Notes: generated by a model from the letters alone, not told the origin. 64,000 bases of DNA from Mesobacillus persicus (GCF_900109925.1 NZ_FOBW01000014.1:62001-126000), one strand, 5' to 3'; positions 17,456 to 31,655 are shown, numbered from the stretch's first letter. Numbers and translations are program-made.

Positions 17456-19316
17456 TTAAATACCCCCCTGTCAGCGCAAAGATGAGCAATAGTACAGCTA
17501 GTCCGAGAAACGCGACTGTACCATAGGTTTGAATCTGACCATTTTGTAGCTTCGCACCTGTTTTGCCGAGACCTCTTACAATACCAGTGACCAATTGAAC
17601 CAAACCATTGACGAGGAACATCTCGATAAAACGCAAGAATAGACTAATAGCCTTCGTCGCATAAACAATTGTAGTTTGATAAATTTCGTCGATAAAGTAT
17701 TTATTGACGACAATGCTATAAAGCGTTGGCGCTCTGCTCGTAAACCAGTCACGAGAAATGCTGCGCTTGCTGTACATCAGATACGCTAAATAAATCCCTG
17801 CTAATGAAACAACCGTTGCGACAATCATGATCCAAGCTGGACCTTCAATATGACCGTGTCCAAGTGCCTCATTGCCTTCAACGAGCCAATCACCTAGGAA
17901 CGTTCCAAACCATGGTGTATTGACATATCCACTTACAACCGCAAGGATTCCAAGGACAATCATTGGTCCTGTCATCGATACTGGTGATTCGTGGACGTTC
18001 TTCATTTCGCTTCGTGCTTTTCCGCTAAATACCATAAAGAACAAGCGGAACATATAGAAAGCCGTAAAGAACGCAGCAATTACTGCTAGCCAGAACAAGA
18101 TGTAATTTCCATTAGCCCAAGCGGCAATTAAAATTTCATCTTTACTAAAGAAACCAGAGAACAACGGCACCCCACTAATTGCAAGTGTTCCGATTAAGAA
18201 TAATGGTGCGGTAAACGAAAGCTTCTTCCACAGACCACCCATTTTTTCGATGTCTTGGGTATGAACCGCATGAATGACACTACCTGCTGCTAAGAACAAC
18301 AACGCCTTGAAGAATGCGTGAGTCATTAGGTGGAACACACCGGCTGCGTAGCCAGCGGCACCAAGGGCAAGCATCATATAACCAAGCTGACTCACGGTTG
18401 AGTAAGCAAGAACTCTTTTAATATCAGTCTGTGTTAAACCAATAGTTGCGGCAAAGATGGCGGTAACAGCTCCGACAATCGCCACAGTCGACATCGCCGT
18501 TTCACTCGCTGCAAACAGAGGAAACATGGTAGCGACTAAATACACACCAGCTGCAACCATTGTTGCGGCGTGGATCAAAGCCGATACAGGTGTCGGACCT
18601 TCCATCGCATCCGGTAACCATGTATGAAGCGGGAACTGACCTGATTTACCAACAGCTCCGATAAAAATAAGAATCGCTGTTAAGGTAATCATCGTTCCTG
18701 AAACTTCGCCAGCGTGTACACTTGCAAAGATTTCATCGTATTCAAAGCTGCCAGTCTGCCAGAATAAAAGAATCATTCCGATAAAAAGACCGACATCCCC
18801 AATTCTTGTCATAATAAAGGCTTTCTTCGCTGCTGCTTTGGCACTTTCTTTATTAAAGTAGAACCCAATCAGTAGGAAGGAACCTACCCCTACAAGCTCC
18901 CAGAAAATATAGGTTTGTAGCAAGTTAGGTGAGAGAACGAGACCAAGCATAGCAAATGTGAACAAGCCTAGGTAGGCATAGAACACCGGAAAGCGCTGGT
19001 CGCCGTGCATATAGCCTTTTGAATAAGTATGTACTAGAAAACTAACTAGTGACACAATCACCAGCATCAATGCGTTTAATTGATTTACCTCAAATCCCAC
19101 AGTTAATTGCAGATCTCCTATTTGGAGCCAATCAGCTTCGAGTTTATAGGTAGCACCTGTTAAGCGTCCTACCAACACGATGACTGAAAAGACCAAAGAG
19201 GCAAGGGTTAGCAAAATCCCTACATACGCACTCGCTTCTTTCAGCCGCTTGCCGAACAGAAGGAGGGCGAGAAATGATAAAAGCGGGAAAAGCGGAATGA
19301 GCCAAGCATTCTCCAT
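17448..19316 (-). CDS. nuoL: NADH-quinone oxidoreductase-type subunit L
   Basis: NuoL is the distal antiporter-like subunit, which in complex I also provides the long lateral helix. The 622-residue protein shows the signature QFPLHTWLPDAMEGPTPVSA near residue 230 and extra C-terminal helices (about 530-620) not found in NuoM or NuoN. Its length fits NuoL. It is separated from nuoK by 86 bp that contain nested hairpins, the second-largest gap inside the operon. Confidence 0.95.
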   Translation of the reverse strand: MENAWLIPLFPLLSFLALLLFGKRLKEASAYVGILLTLASLVFSVIVLVGRLTGATYKLEADWLQIGDLQLTVGFEVNQLNALMLVIVSLVSFLVHTYSKGYMHGDQRFPVFYAYLGLFTFAMLGLVLSPNLLQTYIFWELVGVGSFLLIGFYFNKESAKAAAKKAFIMTRIGDVGLFIGMILLFWQTGSFEYDEIFASVHAGEVSGTMITLTAILIFIGAVGKSGQFPLHTWLPDAMEGPTPVSALIHAATMVAAGVYLVATMFPLFAASETAMSTVAIVGAVTAIFAATIGLTQTDIKRVLAYSTVSQLGYMMLALGAAGYAAGVFHLMTHAFFKALLFLAAGSVIHAVHTQDIEKMGGLWKKLSFTAPLFLIGTLAISGVPLFSGFFSKDEILIAAWANGNYILFWLAVIAAFFTAFYMFRLFFMVFSGKARSEMKNVHESPVSMTGPMIVLGILAVVSGYVNTPWFGTFLGDWLVEGNEALGHGHIEGPAWIMIVATVVSLAGIYLAYLMYSKRSISRDWFTSRAPTLYSIVVNKYFIDEIYQTTIVYATKAISLFLRFIEMFLVNGLVQLVTGIVRGLGKTGAKLQNGQIQTYGTVAFLGLAVLLLIFALTGGYLNG

Positions 19317-19321
19317 CTATA

Positions 19322-19393
19322 TCACAATCCCCTTTTTTGAACGCGCCTTACCTTTTGTGACTTTGCGCGTTTAGATTGTGCCCATTTATGGGG
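19322..19393 (-). promoter_or_regulatory. Nested hairpins between nuoK and nuoL
   Basis: CACAATC pairs with GATTGTG, and inside it AACGCGC pairs with GCGCGTT; a second small stem, GCCC/GGGGC, follows. There is no T run, so this is not a normal terminator. It may stabilise one mRNA segment or cut expression between the small and large subunits. Confidence 0.5.
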
Positions 19394-19402
19394 CATTCTT
19401 CA

Positions 19403-19717
19403 CTAGTTTTTCAACTGATTCATGTCATCAATATTGACTGTTTTCCGGTTGCGGTAAAGCGAAAGTAGAATCGCAATTCCGACCGCTACTTCGGCAGCAG
19501 CAACAGCAATGACAAAGATGGCAAAGATTTGCCCAGTGATTGCCGGAGCCATTCCCAACTTACTGAACGTAATCAAATTGATATTTACTGCGTTTAGCAT
19601 TAATTCAATTGAAATGAGCACGATAATCGTGTTCTTTTTCGTTAAGGCTCCATAAAGTCCGATACAAAATAAAATTAAGGCAAGTGCTAGATAGGCTGAA
19701 ACCGGAACTCCACTCAT
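19403..19717 (-). CDS. nuoK: NADH-quinone oxidoreductase-type subunit K
   Basis: The 104-residue protein has three membrane helices with the conserved Glu in helix 2 ([13 protein letters not shown]) and another in helix 3 ([11 protein letters not shown]). These Glu residues are part of the proton path in complex I. The ATG overlaps the nuoJ stop by 4 bp. Confidence 0.95.
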   Translation of the reverse strand: MSGVPVSAYLALALILFCIGLYGALTKKNTIIVLISIELMLNAVNINLITFSKLGMAPAITGQIFAIFVIAVAAAEVAVGIAILLSLYRNRKTVNIDDMNQLKN

Positions 19718-20241
19718 TCCTTATCCGCCTCCTCTTTCTCATCATTCCTTGAGAGCACAATCGCGCCGACAAAAGCGACCAATAGCAGGACGGACATTAA
19801 CTCAAATGGAATAACGTATTTGCTATAAAGCTCAATACCGATCTGCTCCGGATTGTTTTCATGAAGCGCAGCAGGTGCACTACCAAAGTCTAAATTATAA
19901 ATACCAATATAGAAGACGGCTCCAAACGCGAGGACACCTAGAAAAAGGAACGCCTTTCTCCAGCCGCCACCTTTCGAATCGCCCTCATCCTCATCATTAT
20001 GCTTCGTGAGCATAATTCCAAAAAGCATGATAATCGAGATTGCACCCGAATAAACCAAAATTTGTACGACGGCGAGGAACTCCGCCGATAGCAGGACATA
20101 AATGCCGGCAATGCTGAGGAAGGTAAACACAAGTGCTACTACCATGTGAACAACCTTTTTCAGGTTCAATAAAAGCACGCCGCCAATGATGGCCACTAAA
20201 GCAAGTGCGAGGAACGCAATAAATTCACCAGATACCGTCAT
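19714..20241 (-). CDS. nuoJ: NADH-quinone oxidoreductase-type subunit J
   Basis: The 175-residue protein has five membrane helices, including the conserved [22 protein letters not shown] helix, shown here only as its key VYSGAI motif around residue 63. The start overlaps the nuoI stop by 4 bp. The charged C-terminus ([10 protein letters not shown]) is cytoplasmic by prediction. Confidence 0.95.
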   Translation of the reverse strand: MTVSGEFIAFLALALVAIIGGVLLLNLKKVVHMVVALVFTFLSIAGIYVLLSAEFLAVVQILVYSGAISIIMLFGIMLTKHNDEDEGDSKGGGWRKAFLFLGVLAFGAVFYIGIYNLDFGSAPAALHENNPEQIGIELYSKYVIPFELMSVLLLVAFVGAIVLSRNDEKEEADKE

Positions 20242-20657
20242 GCCTTATTCACCTTCCGTACATTCTCGTCATTTTCATCGAGCCATTGGAGATTTTTAAA
20301 CAAATCATCCCGACTATACTCAGCCAATTCAAACTCATTGGTCATGACAATCGCTTCTGTCGGGCACACCTCTGTACACAGGTCACAGAGAATACAAATT
20401 TCGAAGTTAATATCATACGTATCAATGACTTTCCCCTTTTTCGTAGGGTCAGGGTGTTTTTTCCCCGTCAATTGAATGCAATCCGTTGGGCAAATGTTAG
20501 CACACTGATTACAAACAATACATTTCTCTGGATAAAACTTCTGGATTCCCCTGAACCGATCCGGCAGTGGCAGCGGTTCATTTGGATAATCGTATGTGAC
20601 TTTCTCTTTCGTCAGGTTCTTTAGGGTATAAGCTAATCCTTTCGTCCATCCTAGCAC
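20238..20657 (-). CDS. nuoI: NADH-quinone oxidoreductase-type subunit I (2x4Fe-4S)
   Basis: NuoI carries two 4Fe-4S clusters (N6a/b) that hand electrons to NuoB. The 139-residue protein shows both cysteine motifs, CIVCNQCANICP and CILCDLCTEVCP. The start is a GTG at 20657 behind GGGGTG. Because nuoEFG are absent, the electron donor to these clusters is not NADH through the usual module; a ferredoxin-like or other partner is inferred. A hairpin element separates it from nuoH. Confidence 0.95.
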   Translation of the reverse strand: MLGWTKGLAYTLKNLTKEKVTYDYPNEPLPLPDRFRGIQKFYPEKCIVCNQCANICPTDCIQLTGKKHPDPTKKGKVIDTYDINFEICILCDLCTEVCPTEAIVMTNEFELAEYSRDDLFKNLQWLDENDENVRKVNKA

Positions 20658-20730
20658 GTCTTTTCACCCCTTTTAGGTTGGGAGGCAAGTTGCCTTCCTT
20701 TTAAAGATTTTAGGTCTGCGTTGAAATAGG

Positions 20731-20863
20731 CTGTTGATTTCCGCTTCAGGCACTTCGCTTTCCGCGGGCAGTCCGGGAGCCTCCTCGTCGCTTCGCTCCT
20801 GTGGGGTCTCCCTAGGCCTTGCACTCCCGCAGGAGTCTTCGTGCCTTCCGCTCCAATCAACAG
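20731..20863. repeat. GC-rich hairpin element, copy 3 (subfamily A, short form), inside the nuo operon
   Basis: CTGTTGATT and AATCAACAG form the ends. The centre has the subfamily A pattern GGCAGTCCGGGAG...CTCCTGTGGGGTCTCC. It lies in the 240-bp gap between nuoH and nuoI, so it must be transcribed as part of the operon mRNA. Confidence 0.85.
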
Positions 20864-20897
20864 GGATTCTAAAAGTAGTACCCTTTAACTACACATT

Positions 20898-21911
20898 TTA
20901 AAAGATATTCAGTAACTCTTTTAATAGAGCAGTTAGGAAAATATTAGCTAATGCTACTGGTAATAGGATCTTCCAGGCGAATTCCATTAGTTGGTCGGGA
21001 CGCATTCTTGGGAATGTGGCACGGAACCAGTAAAGGACGTACGTGACAACCGCGAACTTTAGACCGAACCAAACGGCTCCTGGAATGAAGCTTAGGAATT
21101 CAAATGGAGGCAACCAGCCGCCAAAGAATAACACGATAATTAGGGCCGACATCGCAAACATATAGACATATTCAGCCAGCATGAACATTGCCCAACGGAA
21201 ACCAGAATACTCGGTATGGAAACCGGCAACAAGCTCATTCTCCGCTTCAGCAAGGTCGAAAGGAACTCGGTACAATTCAGCCATCGCGGCGATAAAGAAG
21301 ACAACAAACGCAACTGGCTGCCAAAGGATAAACCAACCGCTTTCTTGCTGTGCAAGAACAATGTCATTTAAGTTCATGCTCCCAGTTAAAAGCACAATTC
21401 CAAGACCCGCCATGACGAGTGGAATTTCATAAGAAACCATTTGAGCGGTCGCACGCATCCCTCCAAGTAAGGAGTACTTGTTATTCGAAGCCCAAGCCGC
21501 CATCAGTGTTCCGATGATGGTGATTCCTGATATCGCAATATAATAAAGCAACCCAACATTTAAATCGGCAAACTGCAGATTCTCAGTAAAAGGGATCGTT
21601 GCGACGACTACAAACGCTGGAGCAAATGCAATGACTGGCGCAATAATAAACATTGGTCGATCAGATGCTTTCGGAATTAAGTCTTCTTTTACAAGAAGCT
21701 TTAAAACGTCTGCGACTGTCTGTAAAAGACCCCAACGGCCCCCAAGATGGTTCGGACCAATCCGTCCCTGCATAAAGCCTAATACTTTCCGCTCAGCAAG
21801 GATGGCATACGTAACGAAGCCAAGAATCACAAACAAAAATGCAAGAGCCATTGCAAAGAAAATACCAAAGTTTAGTAAACTAGGGCTCGAATGCAGCAGA
21901 TCTTGAACCAT
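20898..21911 (-). CDS. nuoH: NADH-quinone oxidoreductase-type subunit H
   Basis: NuoH forms the quinone-binding contact between the membrane and peripheral arms. The 337-residue protein has eight membrane helices and the hallmarks ERKVLGFMQGRIGPN near residue 40 and PFDLAEAENELVAGFHTEY near 215. The start codon overlaps the nuoD stop by one base (TAATG). Confidence 0.95.
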   Translation of the reverse strand: MVQDLLHSSPSLLNFGIFFAMALAFLFVILGFVTYAILAERKVLGFMQGRIGPNHLGGRWGLLQTVADVLKLLVKEDLIPKASDRPMFIIAPVIAFAPAFVVVATIPFTENLQFADLNVGLLYYIAISGITIIGTLMAAWASNNKYSLLGGMRATAQMVSYEIPLVMAGLGIVLLTGSMNLNDIVLAQQESGWFILWQPVAFVVFFIAAMAELYRVPFDLAEAENELVAGFHTEYSGFRWAMFMLAEYVYMFAMSALIIVLFFGGWLPPFEFLSFIPGAVWFGLKFAVVTYVLYWFRATFPRMRPDQLMEFAWKILLPVALANIFLTALLKELLNIF

Positions 21912-23011
21912 TAGCCGTCAACCTCCCCGAGAACGATGTCAATTGCTCCTAAAATCGAAATAAGGTTTGAGATATTCTCCCCTATTAATAGTTTCGGGAG
22001 AATCTGAAGGTTGTAGAAAGACGGCCTTCTAAACTTCATCCGGTACGGTTCTTTCTTCCCGTCGCTCGCAATATAGCAACCAATCTCTCCTCTAGAGCCT
22101 TCAATTCGAACAAACGCTTCGCCTTTTGGCGCCTTGATGATTTTCGGAACCTTCGCCATGAAGGGACCATCTTGTGGGAATTGCTCAACGGCCTGTTCAA
22201 TGATTTTCAGAGATTCCTCGATTTCTTCCAAGCGGCACTCATAACGAGCAAACGCATCGCCTGCATCACGTGTGACGACATTAAAATCAAAGCGATCATA
22301 AATCGAATAAGGTTCATCTTTACGCAAATCCCATTTTACGCCCGTGCTTCTTAGGTTTACACCGCTCAAGCTATAGTTAAGCGCATCTTCTTTCGTATAG
22401 GTGCCGATATTCTTTGTTCTGTTAAGGAAAATTTCATTGCCTGACACTAACTCATTGTAGCCAACTAGCATTTTTCTCATATAAGGAACAAAGTCGCGAA
22501 CCTTTTCAATCCAGCCTTCTGGTGCATCCCACTTGACGCCGCCAACTCGCATATAATTGAAGGTTAATCGTGCCCCTGATAATTCATTTAATAGATTTAA
22601 AATCATTTCTCTCTCTCGGAAGGCATAGAGCAGTGGGCTCGTAGCCCCGAAATCGAGGATATATGTACCCCACCAGAGCAGATGGCTCGCCACCCGATTC
22701 AATTCCATTGCTAGAATTCTTAAGTATTCCGCCCGTTCCGGAATTTCAATGTTCATCATCGTTTCAACCGCATGAACAAGAACATAGTTATTGGTCATCG
22801 CCGAAACATAATCCATCCGGTCTGTATAAGGAATAATCTGAGTATATTGGAGATTTTCCGCTATTTTTTCTGTCCCGCGGTGCAAATAACCGATTACTGG
22901 TTTGGCATCTGTGATCACTTCGCCGTCAAGGGTTAAAACTAGGCGAAACACGCCGTGTGTACTCGGATGCTGCGGGCCAACGTTTAAAAGTATTTCTTCC
23001 GTGCGTATCAC
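21911..23011 (-). CDS. nuoD: NADH-quinone oxidoreductase-type subunit D (49 kDa)
   Basis: NuoD lines the quinone pocket in the peripheral arm. The 366-residue protein starts with the conserved NVGPQHPSTHGVFR and contains GYLHRGTEK near residue 42. It ends in LGAIDIVLGEVDG; the usual final Asp-Arg is replaced by Asp-Gly. The start is GTG at 23011, 8 bases after GGAGG. Typical length for bacterial NuoD without a NuoC fusion. Confidence 0.95.
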   Translation of the reverse strand: MIRTEEILLNVGPQHPSTHGVFRLVLTLDGEVITDAKPVIGYLHRGTEKIAENLQYTQIIPYTDRMDYVSAMTNNYVLVHAVETMMNIEIPERAEYLRILAMELNRVASHLLWWGTYILDFGATSPLLYAFREREMILNLLNELSGARLTFNYMRVGGVKWDAPEGWIEKVRDFVPYMRKMLVGYNELVSGNEIFLNRTKNIGTYTKEDALNYSLSGVNLRSTGVKWDLRKDEPYSIYDRFDFNVVTRDAGDAFARYECRLEEIEESLKIIEQAVEQFPQDGPFMAKVPKIIKAPKGEAFVRIEGSRGEIGCYIASDGKKEPYRMKFRRPSFYNLQILPKLLIGENISNLISILGAIDIVLGEVDG

Positions 23012-23014
23012 CGG

Positions 23015-24445
23015 CTACACCTCCACATCATACGGTTCATAGTCTTTTCTCAATGGGTGACCGATCCAGTCTTCACCAAGCATGATGCGGCGCAGGTCCG
23101 GATGTCCTGTAAAGCGAATCCCAAGCAGGTCATATGCTTCGCATTCTGGCCATTCGGCTCCAGCCCAAAGCCTTGCAAGTGATTCAATCTCCGGTTTGTC
23201 GCGGTCGATTTTCACTTTAAGGGCCACTGACTGACGGTTTTTATATGAATACAAATGAGCATACACTTCCATATGGGTTTCAAAATCTGTCCCATGAATC
23301 TCAGATAAGTAATCAAAGCTGAGACTTTCGTTAAACTTAAGGAACTCGGCAATCTTATAATAAGAGTCCTGCTTCGCCACAAGTGTTGGAACATCCTTCG
23401 ATAGGTTGTTAATATAGGAATCTTCCAAAACGTCCTCACCTAAATGCTTTTGAATGATTTCCACATATTTATCCAAGTACTTCTGGTTCGGCGATGGCTG
23501 TTTCGGTTCTTCTGGTGTATCTGCTGCTGCTGCACCTTTACCAGCAGCTTTTGCCTTCGCGGCAGCGGCAGCTTTGGCTTTCGCCTTTGCGGCTGCAATC
23601 GCTTTCGCTTTTTCGTCATCACCTGAAGCAGCTCCACCTTCAGACGCCTTTTTCTTCGCGGCAGCAGCGGCTTTCGCTTTTGCTACGGCGGCGGCTTTTT
23701 TCTTCGCAAGATCGTCATCCCCAGCTGATGCTTCTTCTTCTGGCTCTGCTTGACCCATCGCTTTGCGTTTTGCTGCTGCGGCAGCTTTTGCTTTGGCTAC
23801 AGCTGCGGCCTTTTTCTTTGCTAGATGGTCATCCCCAGCTGGTGCTTCTTCTTCTGGTTCTGCTTGACCCATCGCTTTGCGCTTTGCGGCTGCGGCGGCC
23901 TTTGCTTTCGCTACGGCTTCAGCTTTTTTCTTCGCAAGGTCATCGTCTCCTGCTGATGCTTCTTCTTCTGGTTCTGATTGACCCATCGCTTTGCGTTTTG
24001 CTGCTGCGGCGGCTTTTGCCTTTGCTACAGCTGCGGCTTTTTTCTTTGCGAGGTCGTCGGCGTCGTTGCCTGTGGCTTCAGCGGCAGGCGCTTCGTCACT
24101 TGTTCCGCTTTCAGCTTGTTCCTTCGCCTTGCGCTTTGCGGCAGCTGCGGCTTTTGCTTTCGCTACGGCTTCAGCTTTTTGCTTGGCAAGGTCATCAGCA
24201 GTTGGTGGCTCCTCTTGTGCTCCACTTTCCGCTTCCTCTTTCGCTTGTCTCTTTGCGGCTGCTTCGGCTTTCGCCTTGGCTACTGCATCCGCTTTTTGTT
24301 TCGCGAGGTCATCGCCTGCTGGTGATACTTCTTCCTTCGCTCCACTCTCAGCCTGTTCTTTTGCTTTTCGTTTCGCAGCGGCTGCAGCTTTCGCTTTCGC
24401 TACCGCTTCTTTTTTTAATTGGTCAAGATCTTTATCCCCGCTCAT
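23015..24445 (-). CDS. nuoC: NADH-quinone oxidoreductase-type subunit C with long Ala/Lys repeat extension
   Basis: The last 157 residues (320-476) are a normal 30-kDa NuoC domain, including the ECEAYDLLGIRFTGHPDLRR signature. The first 319 residues are a low-complexity extension: seven repeats of 38-46 residues of the form DLAKKKAxAVAKAKAAAAAK followed by RKAMGQAEPEEEA-type acidic spacers. The extension should form charged Ala-rich helices. It uses the same frame with no stop, and the MSGDK start is 3 bp after the nuoB stop, so it is truly part of the gene. Variable extensions of this kind occur in Bacillus NuoC; their function is unknown. Confidence 0.93.
   Translation of the reverse strand: MSGDKDLDQLKKEAVAKAKAAAAAKRKAKEQAESGAKEEVSPAGDDLAKQKADAVAKAKAEAAAKRQAKEEAESGAQEEPPTADDLAKQKAEAVAKAKAAAAAKRKAKEQAESGTSDEAPAAEATGNDADDLAKKKAAAVAKAKAAAAAKRKAMGQSEPEEEASAGDDDLAKKKAEAVAKAKAAAAAKRKAMGQAEPEEEAPAGDDHLAKKKAAAVAKAKAAAAAKRKAMGQAEPEEEASAGDDDLAKKKAAAVAKAKAAAAAKKKASEGGAASGDDEKAKAIAAAKAKAKAAAAAKAKAAGKGAAAADTPEEPKQPSPNQKYLDKYVEIIQKHLGEDVLEDSYINNLSKDVPTLVAKQDSYYKIAEFLKFNESLSFDYLSEIHGTDFETHMEVYAHLYSYKNRQSVALKVKIDRDKPEIESLARLWAGAEWPECEAYDLLGIRFTGHPDLRRIMLGEDWIGHPLRKDYEPYDVEV
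23489..24445 (-). repeat. In-frame repeats in the 5' part of nuoC
   Basis: About seven imperfect repeats; units 4 to 6 are 114 bp each and nearly identical, which suggests recent copy-number change by slippage or recombination. The first three units differ more and carry AESG-type spacers. Confidence 0.85.
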
Positions 24446-24448
24446 CGA

Positions 24449-24961
24449 TTAGATCACCTTCTTCCCGGTCTTCGCCTCGTAACGGATTTTCTCTTTTAAT
24501 TTATTGATTCCGTAAATGAGTGCAGCCGGATTTGGTGGACAGCCAGGTATGTAAACATCCACTGGTACAATCTGGTCGACCCCTTTTACAACCGAATAAG
24601 AATTTACATAAGGACCACCAGCAGTAGCACAGGATCCCATCGCAACAACCCACTTCGGCTCTGCCATTTGATCATAAAGTCTGCGGACAGTTGGAGCCAT
24701 CTTTTTGGTAACGGTACCAGAAACGATCATTACGTCCGATTGACGAGGTGAGTTCCGGTAAAACGTTCCAAAGCGCTCAATATCATAGTGCGCGGAGCTC
24801 GTTCCCATCATTTCGATGGCACAGCAAGCTAGACCAAAAGTCATTGGCCAGAGTGATGCGCTTCGAGCCCATCCTTTTACCTCTTCAAGCTTTCCGAAGA
24901 GAACATTTCTTTTTACTTCTTCCATTTCCTCTTTTGAGAGATATTCCAAGTTTAAATCCAT
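24449..24961 (-). CDS. nuoB: NADH-quinone oxidoreductase-type subunit B (N2 cluster)
   Basis: NuoB holds the terminal 4Fe-4S cluster N2, which reduces quinone. The cysteines are visible in [18 protein letters not shown] and [11 protein letters not shown] start at the ATG at 24961, which has GAAGGTG 6 bases upstream, rather than at 24982. It overlaps the nuoA stop by 10 bp, pointing to coupled translation. Confidence 0.95.
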   Translation of the reverse strand: MDLNLEYLSKEEMEEVKRNVLFGKLEEVKGWARSASLWPMTFGLACCAIEMMGTSSAHYDIERFGTFYRNSPRQSDVMIVSGTVTKKMAPTVRRLYDQMAEPKWVVAMGSCATAGGPYVNSYSVVKGVDQIVPVDVYIPGCPPNPAALIYGINKLKEKIRYEAKTGKKVI

Positions 24962-25329
24962 TTTAGCACCTTCTTTTTCCATGCATAGATGAGTCCAATC
25001 AGAAGCATCACAACAAAGATTAGCATTTCAATCAGCGCAAAGATTCCTAGTTTTTCATAAGCAATCGCCCATGGGTACAAAAATACTGTTTCAACGTCAA
25101 AAATAACGAACATTAGGGCAAAAACATAATAGCGGACATTGAACTGTACACGTGCATCGTGGAACGGTTCAATTCCGCTTTCGTATGTAGTATACTTCGA
25201 AGCAATGTCCTTGTACTTCGGACGAAGTAGCTTGGCCGCGAACAAAGCAACTACAGGTAATAAAATTCCGAGACATAGGAACGCAAACACTATCAAATAA
25301 TTATTTTGATATAGATTCAAAAGTTCCAT
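24952..25329 (-). CDS. nuoA: NADH-quinone oxidoreductase-type subunit A
   Basis: First gene of the operon. The protein has three membrane helices and the conserved YESGIEPF and [12 protein letters not shown] stretches. I choose the ATG at 25329, with GGGGGG 6 bases upstream, giving 125 residues, a usual NuoA length. The longer open frame to 25389 would run into the promoter. Confidence 0.93.
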   Translation of the reverse strand: MELLNLYQNNYLIVFAFLCLGILLPVVALFAAKLLRPKYKDIASKYTTYESGIEPFHDARVQFNVRYYVFALMFVIFDVETVFLYPWAIAYEKLGIFALIEMLIFVVMLLIGLIYAWKKKVLKWI

Positions 25330-25383
25330 GCCTAACCCCCCCATGTTGTAAAATGAATTCAGATTATTAACACTTGTAATCGA

Positions 25384-25417
25384 TAACAATTATATCATTG
25401 TTACCAATTTGTGTCGA
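25384..25417 (-). promoter_or_regulatory. nuo operon promoter with overlapping palindrome
   Basis: The minus strand has TCGACA (25412-25417), 17 bp, then TATAAT (25389-25394), a strong sigma-A promoter about 60 bp upstream of nuoA. TAACAAT (25384-25390) and ATTGTTA (25397-25403) form a perfect 7-bp inverted repeat across the -10 element, as an operator would. The regulator is unknown. Confidence 0.75.
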
Positions 25418-25596
25418 TAAACCCTTGTGATTCTTGTAAATTTTATTACAAATATTTGAATGTTTCCCTATATAAAAAATATTTTAGAATCCTATAAAAG
25501 TATTATCAGTAACTAGTATTCTTGTTTGGGCCAACCTATGCTGAATGGATGGTATTTTGGTAAAAATTAGCTTCCTTATATTATCCGGCCTCACTT

Positions 25597-25855
25597 TGGT
25601 ACCGTTAAGCGGTTGATCGTTACCTAAAGCAACAACTACACCCTTTTCCGGGCACGTTAAACACTTTATCGTTACCAAATTCACCTACTTCACCCTTTTT
25701 CGGGCACGTTAAACACTTTATCGTTACCAAATTCAACTACTTCACCCTTTTTCGGGCACGTTAAACACTTTATCGTTACCAAACCCTCCTTCTCCATCCA
25801 TTTTCGGGCACATTAAATGATACTTGCCCGTAAAAGATCAATACACTACAACATT
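25597..25855. repeat. 52-bp tandem array (about 4 copies)
   Basis: CGGGCACGTTAAACACTTTA or close variants recur at 25649, 25701, 25753 and 25805, exactly 52 bp apart. Units pair CGTTAA-type arms with facing TTAACG/TTTATCGTTACC. A degenerate unit precedes them near 25600. It lies between the nuo and atp operons; the rest of 25418-25920 has no supported gene. Confidence 0.85.
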
Positions 25856-25920
25856 TTAAGGCACGTTTACCCTACCTCAATTACACCTTTACACACAGTA
25901 GCAAAACCCTAAAACCAAAC

Positions 25921-25958
25921 AAAAAAGAGCACCCCAACCAAAGTTGGAGTACTCTTTT
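25921..25958 (-). terminator. Terminator of the atp operon
   Basis: The minus strand reads AAAGAGTACTCCAAC, TTTG, GTTGGGGTGCTCTTTTTTG, 10 bp after the atpC stop. Confidence 0.9.
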
Positions 25959-25968
25959 ACGTCAATTC

Positions 25969-26379
<411 letters not shown>

Positions 26380-26398
26380 TTACCCTCCTGGTCCGTGA

Positions 26399-28769
<2,371 letters not shown>

Positions 28770-28814
28770 TCACCACCCTTTTAAAGAAATTGTTAATCGT
28801 ATTTGAGCTTTAAG

Positions 28815-28841
28815 GTCGGCCGCACGGCACCGTACGGCTTC
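28815..28841 (-). promoter_or_regulatory. GC-rich hairpin between atpA and atpG
   Basis: GCCGTACGG and CCGTGCGGC pair across a short loop. There is no T run after it. It sits where the subunit stoichiometry of the F1 operon changes (3 alpha : 1 gamma), so it may act on mRNA stability or coupling. This is inference. Confidence 0.5.
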
Positions 28842-28856
28842 CCTCACACTCAGCTA

Positions 28857-30380
<1,524 letters not shown>

Positions 30381-30389
30381 CTACGAATC

Positions 30390-31471
<1,082 letters not shown>

Positions 31472-31530
31472 TCAACTTTAAGAGAACCGCGATACTTAAG
31501 CCGCTTAATAGTTCAAATTGATGCCGTATA

Positions 31531-31642
31531 GCTACAGCGCCTAGCCCCTCGAGTCGCTTCAATCCATCAAATGAAGTCAAAGAACGACTTCCTCTGATGG
31601 ATCTCCAGCGCTTGTCGGGGCTGACCAAGGCGCTTTCGCTTT
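31531..31642. repeat. AGCGCCTAGCCCC hairpin repeat between atpE and atpF
   Basis: Nested stems: AGCGCCT/AGGCGCT, GCCCC/GGGGC, ATCCATCA/TGATGGAT and GAAGTC/GACTTC, giving one long folded structure of about 110 bp. A short relative is at 14244-14296. It interrupts the atp operon and must be transcribed with it. Confidence 0.75.
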
Positions 31643-31655
31643 AAATTACATAAAG

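Noticed and set aside
23444-24507. Long plus-strand ORFs (up to 337 codons) opposite nuoC
   Set aside because: They are mirror frames of the Ala/Lys repeats, rich in Leu/Arg or Ala/Phe, without ribosome binding sites.
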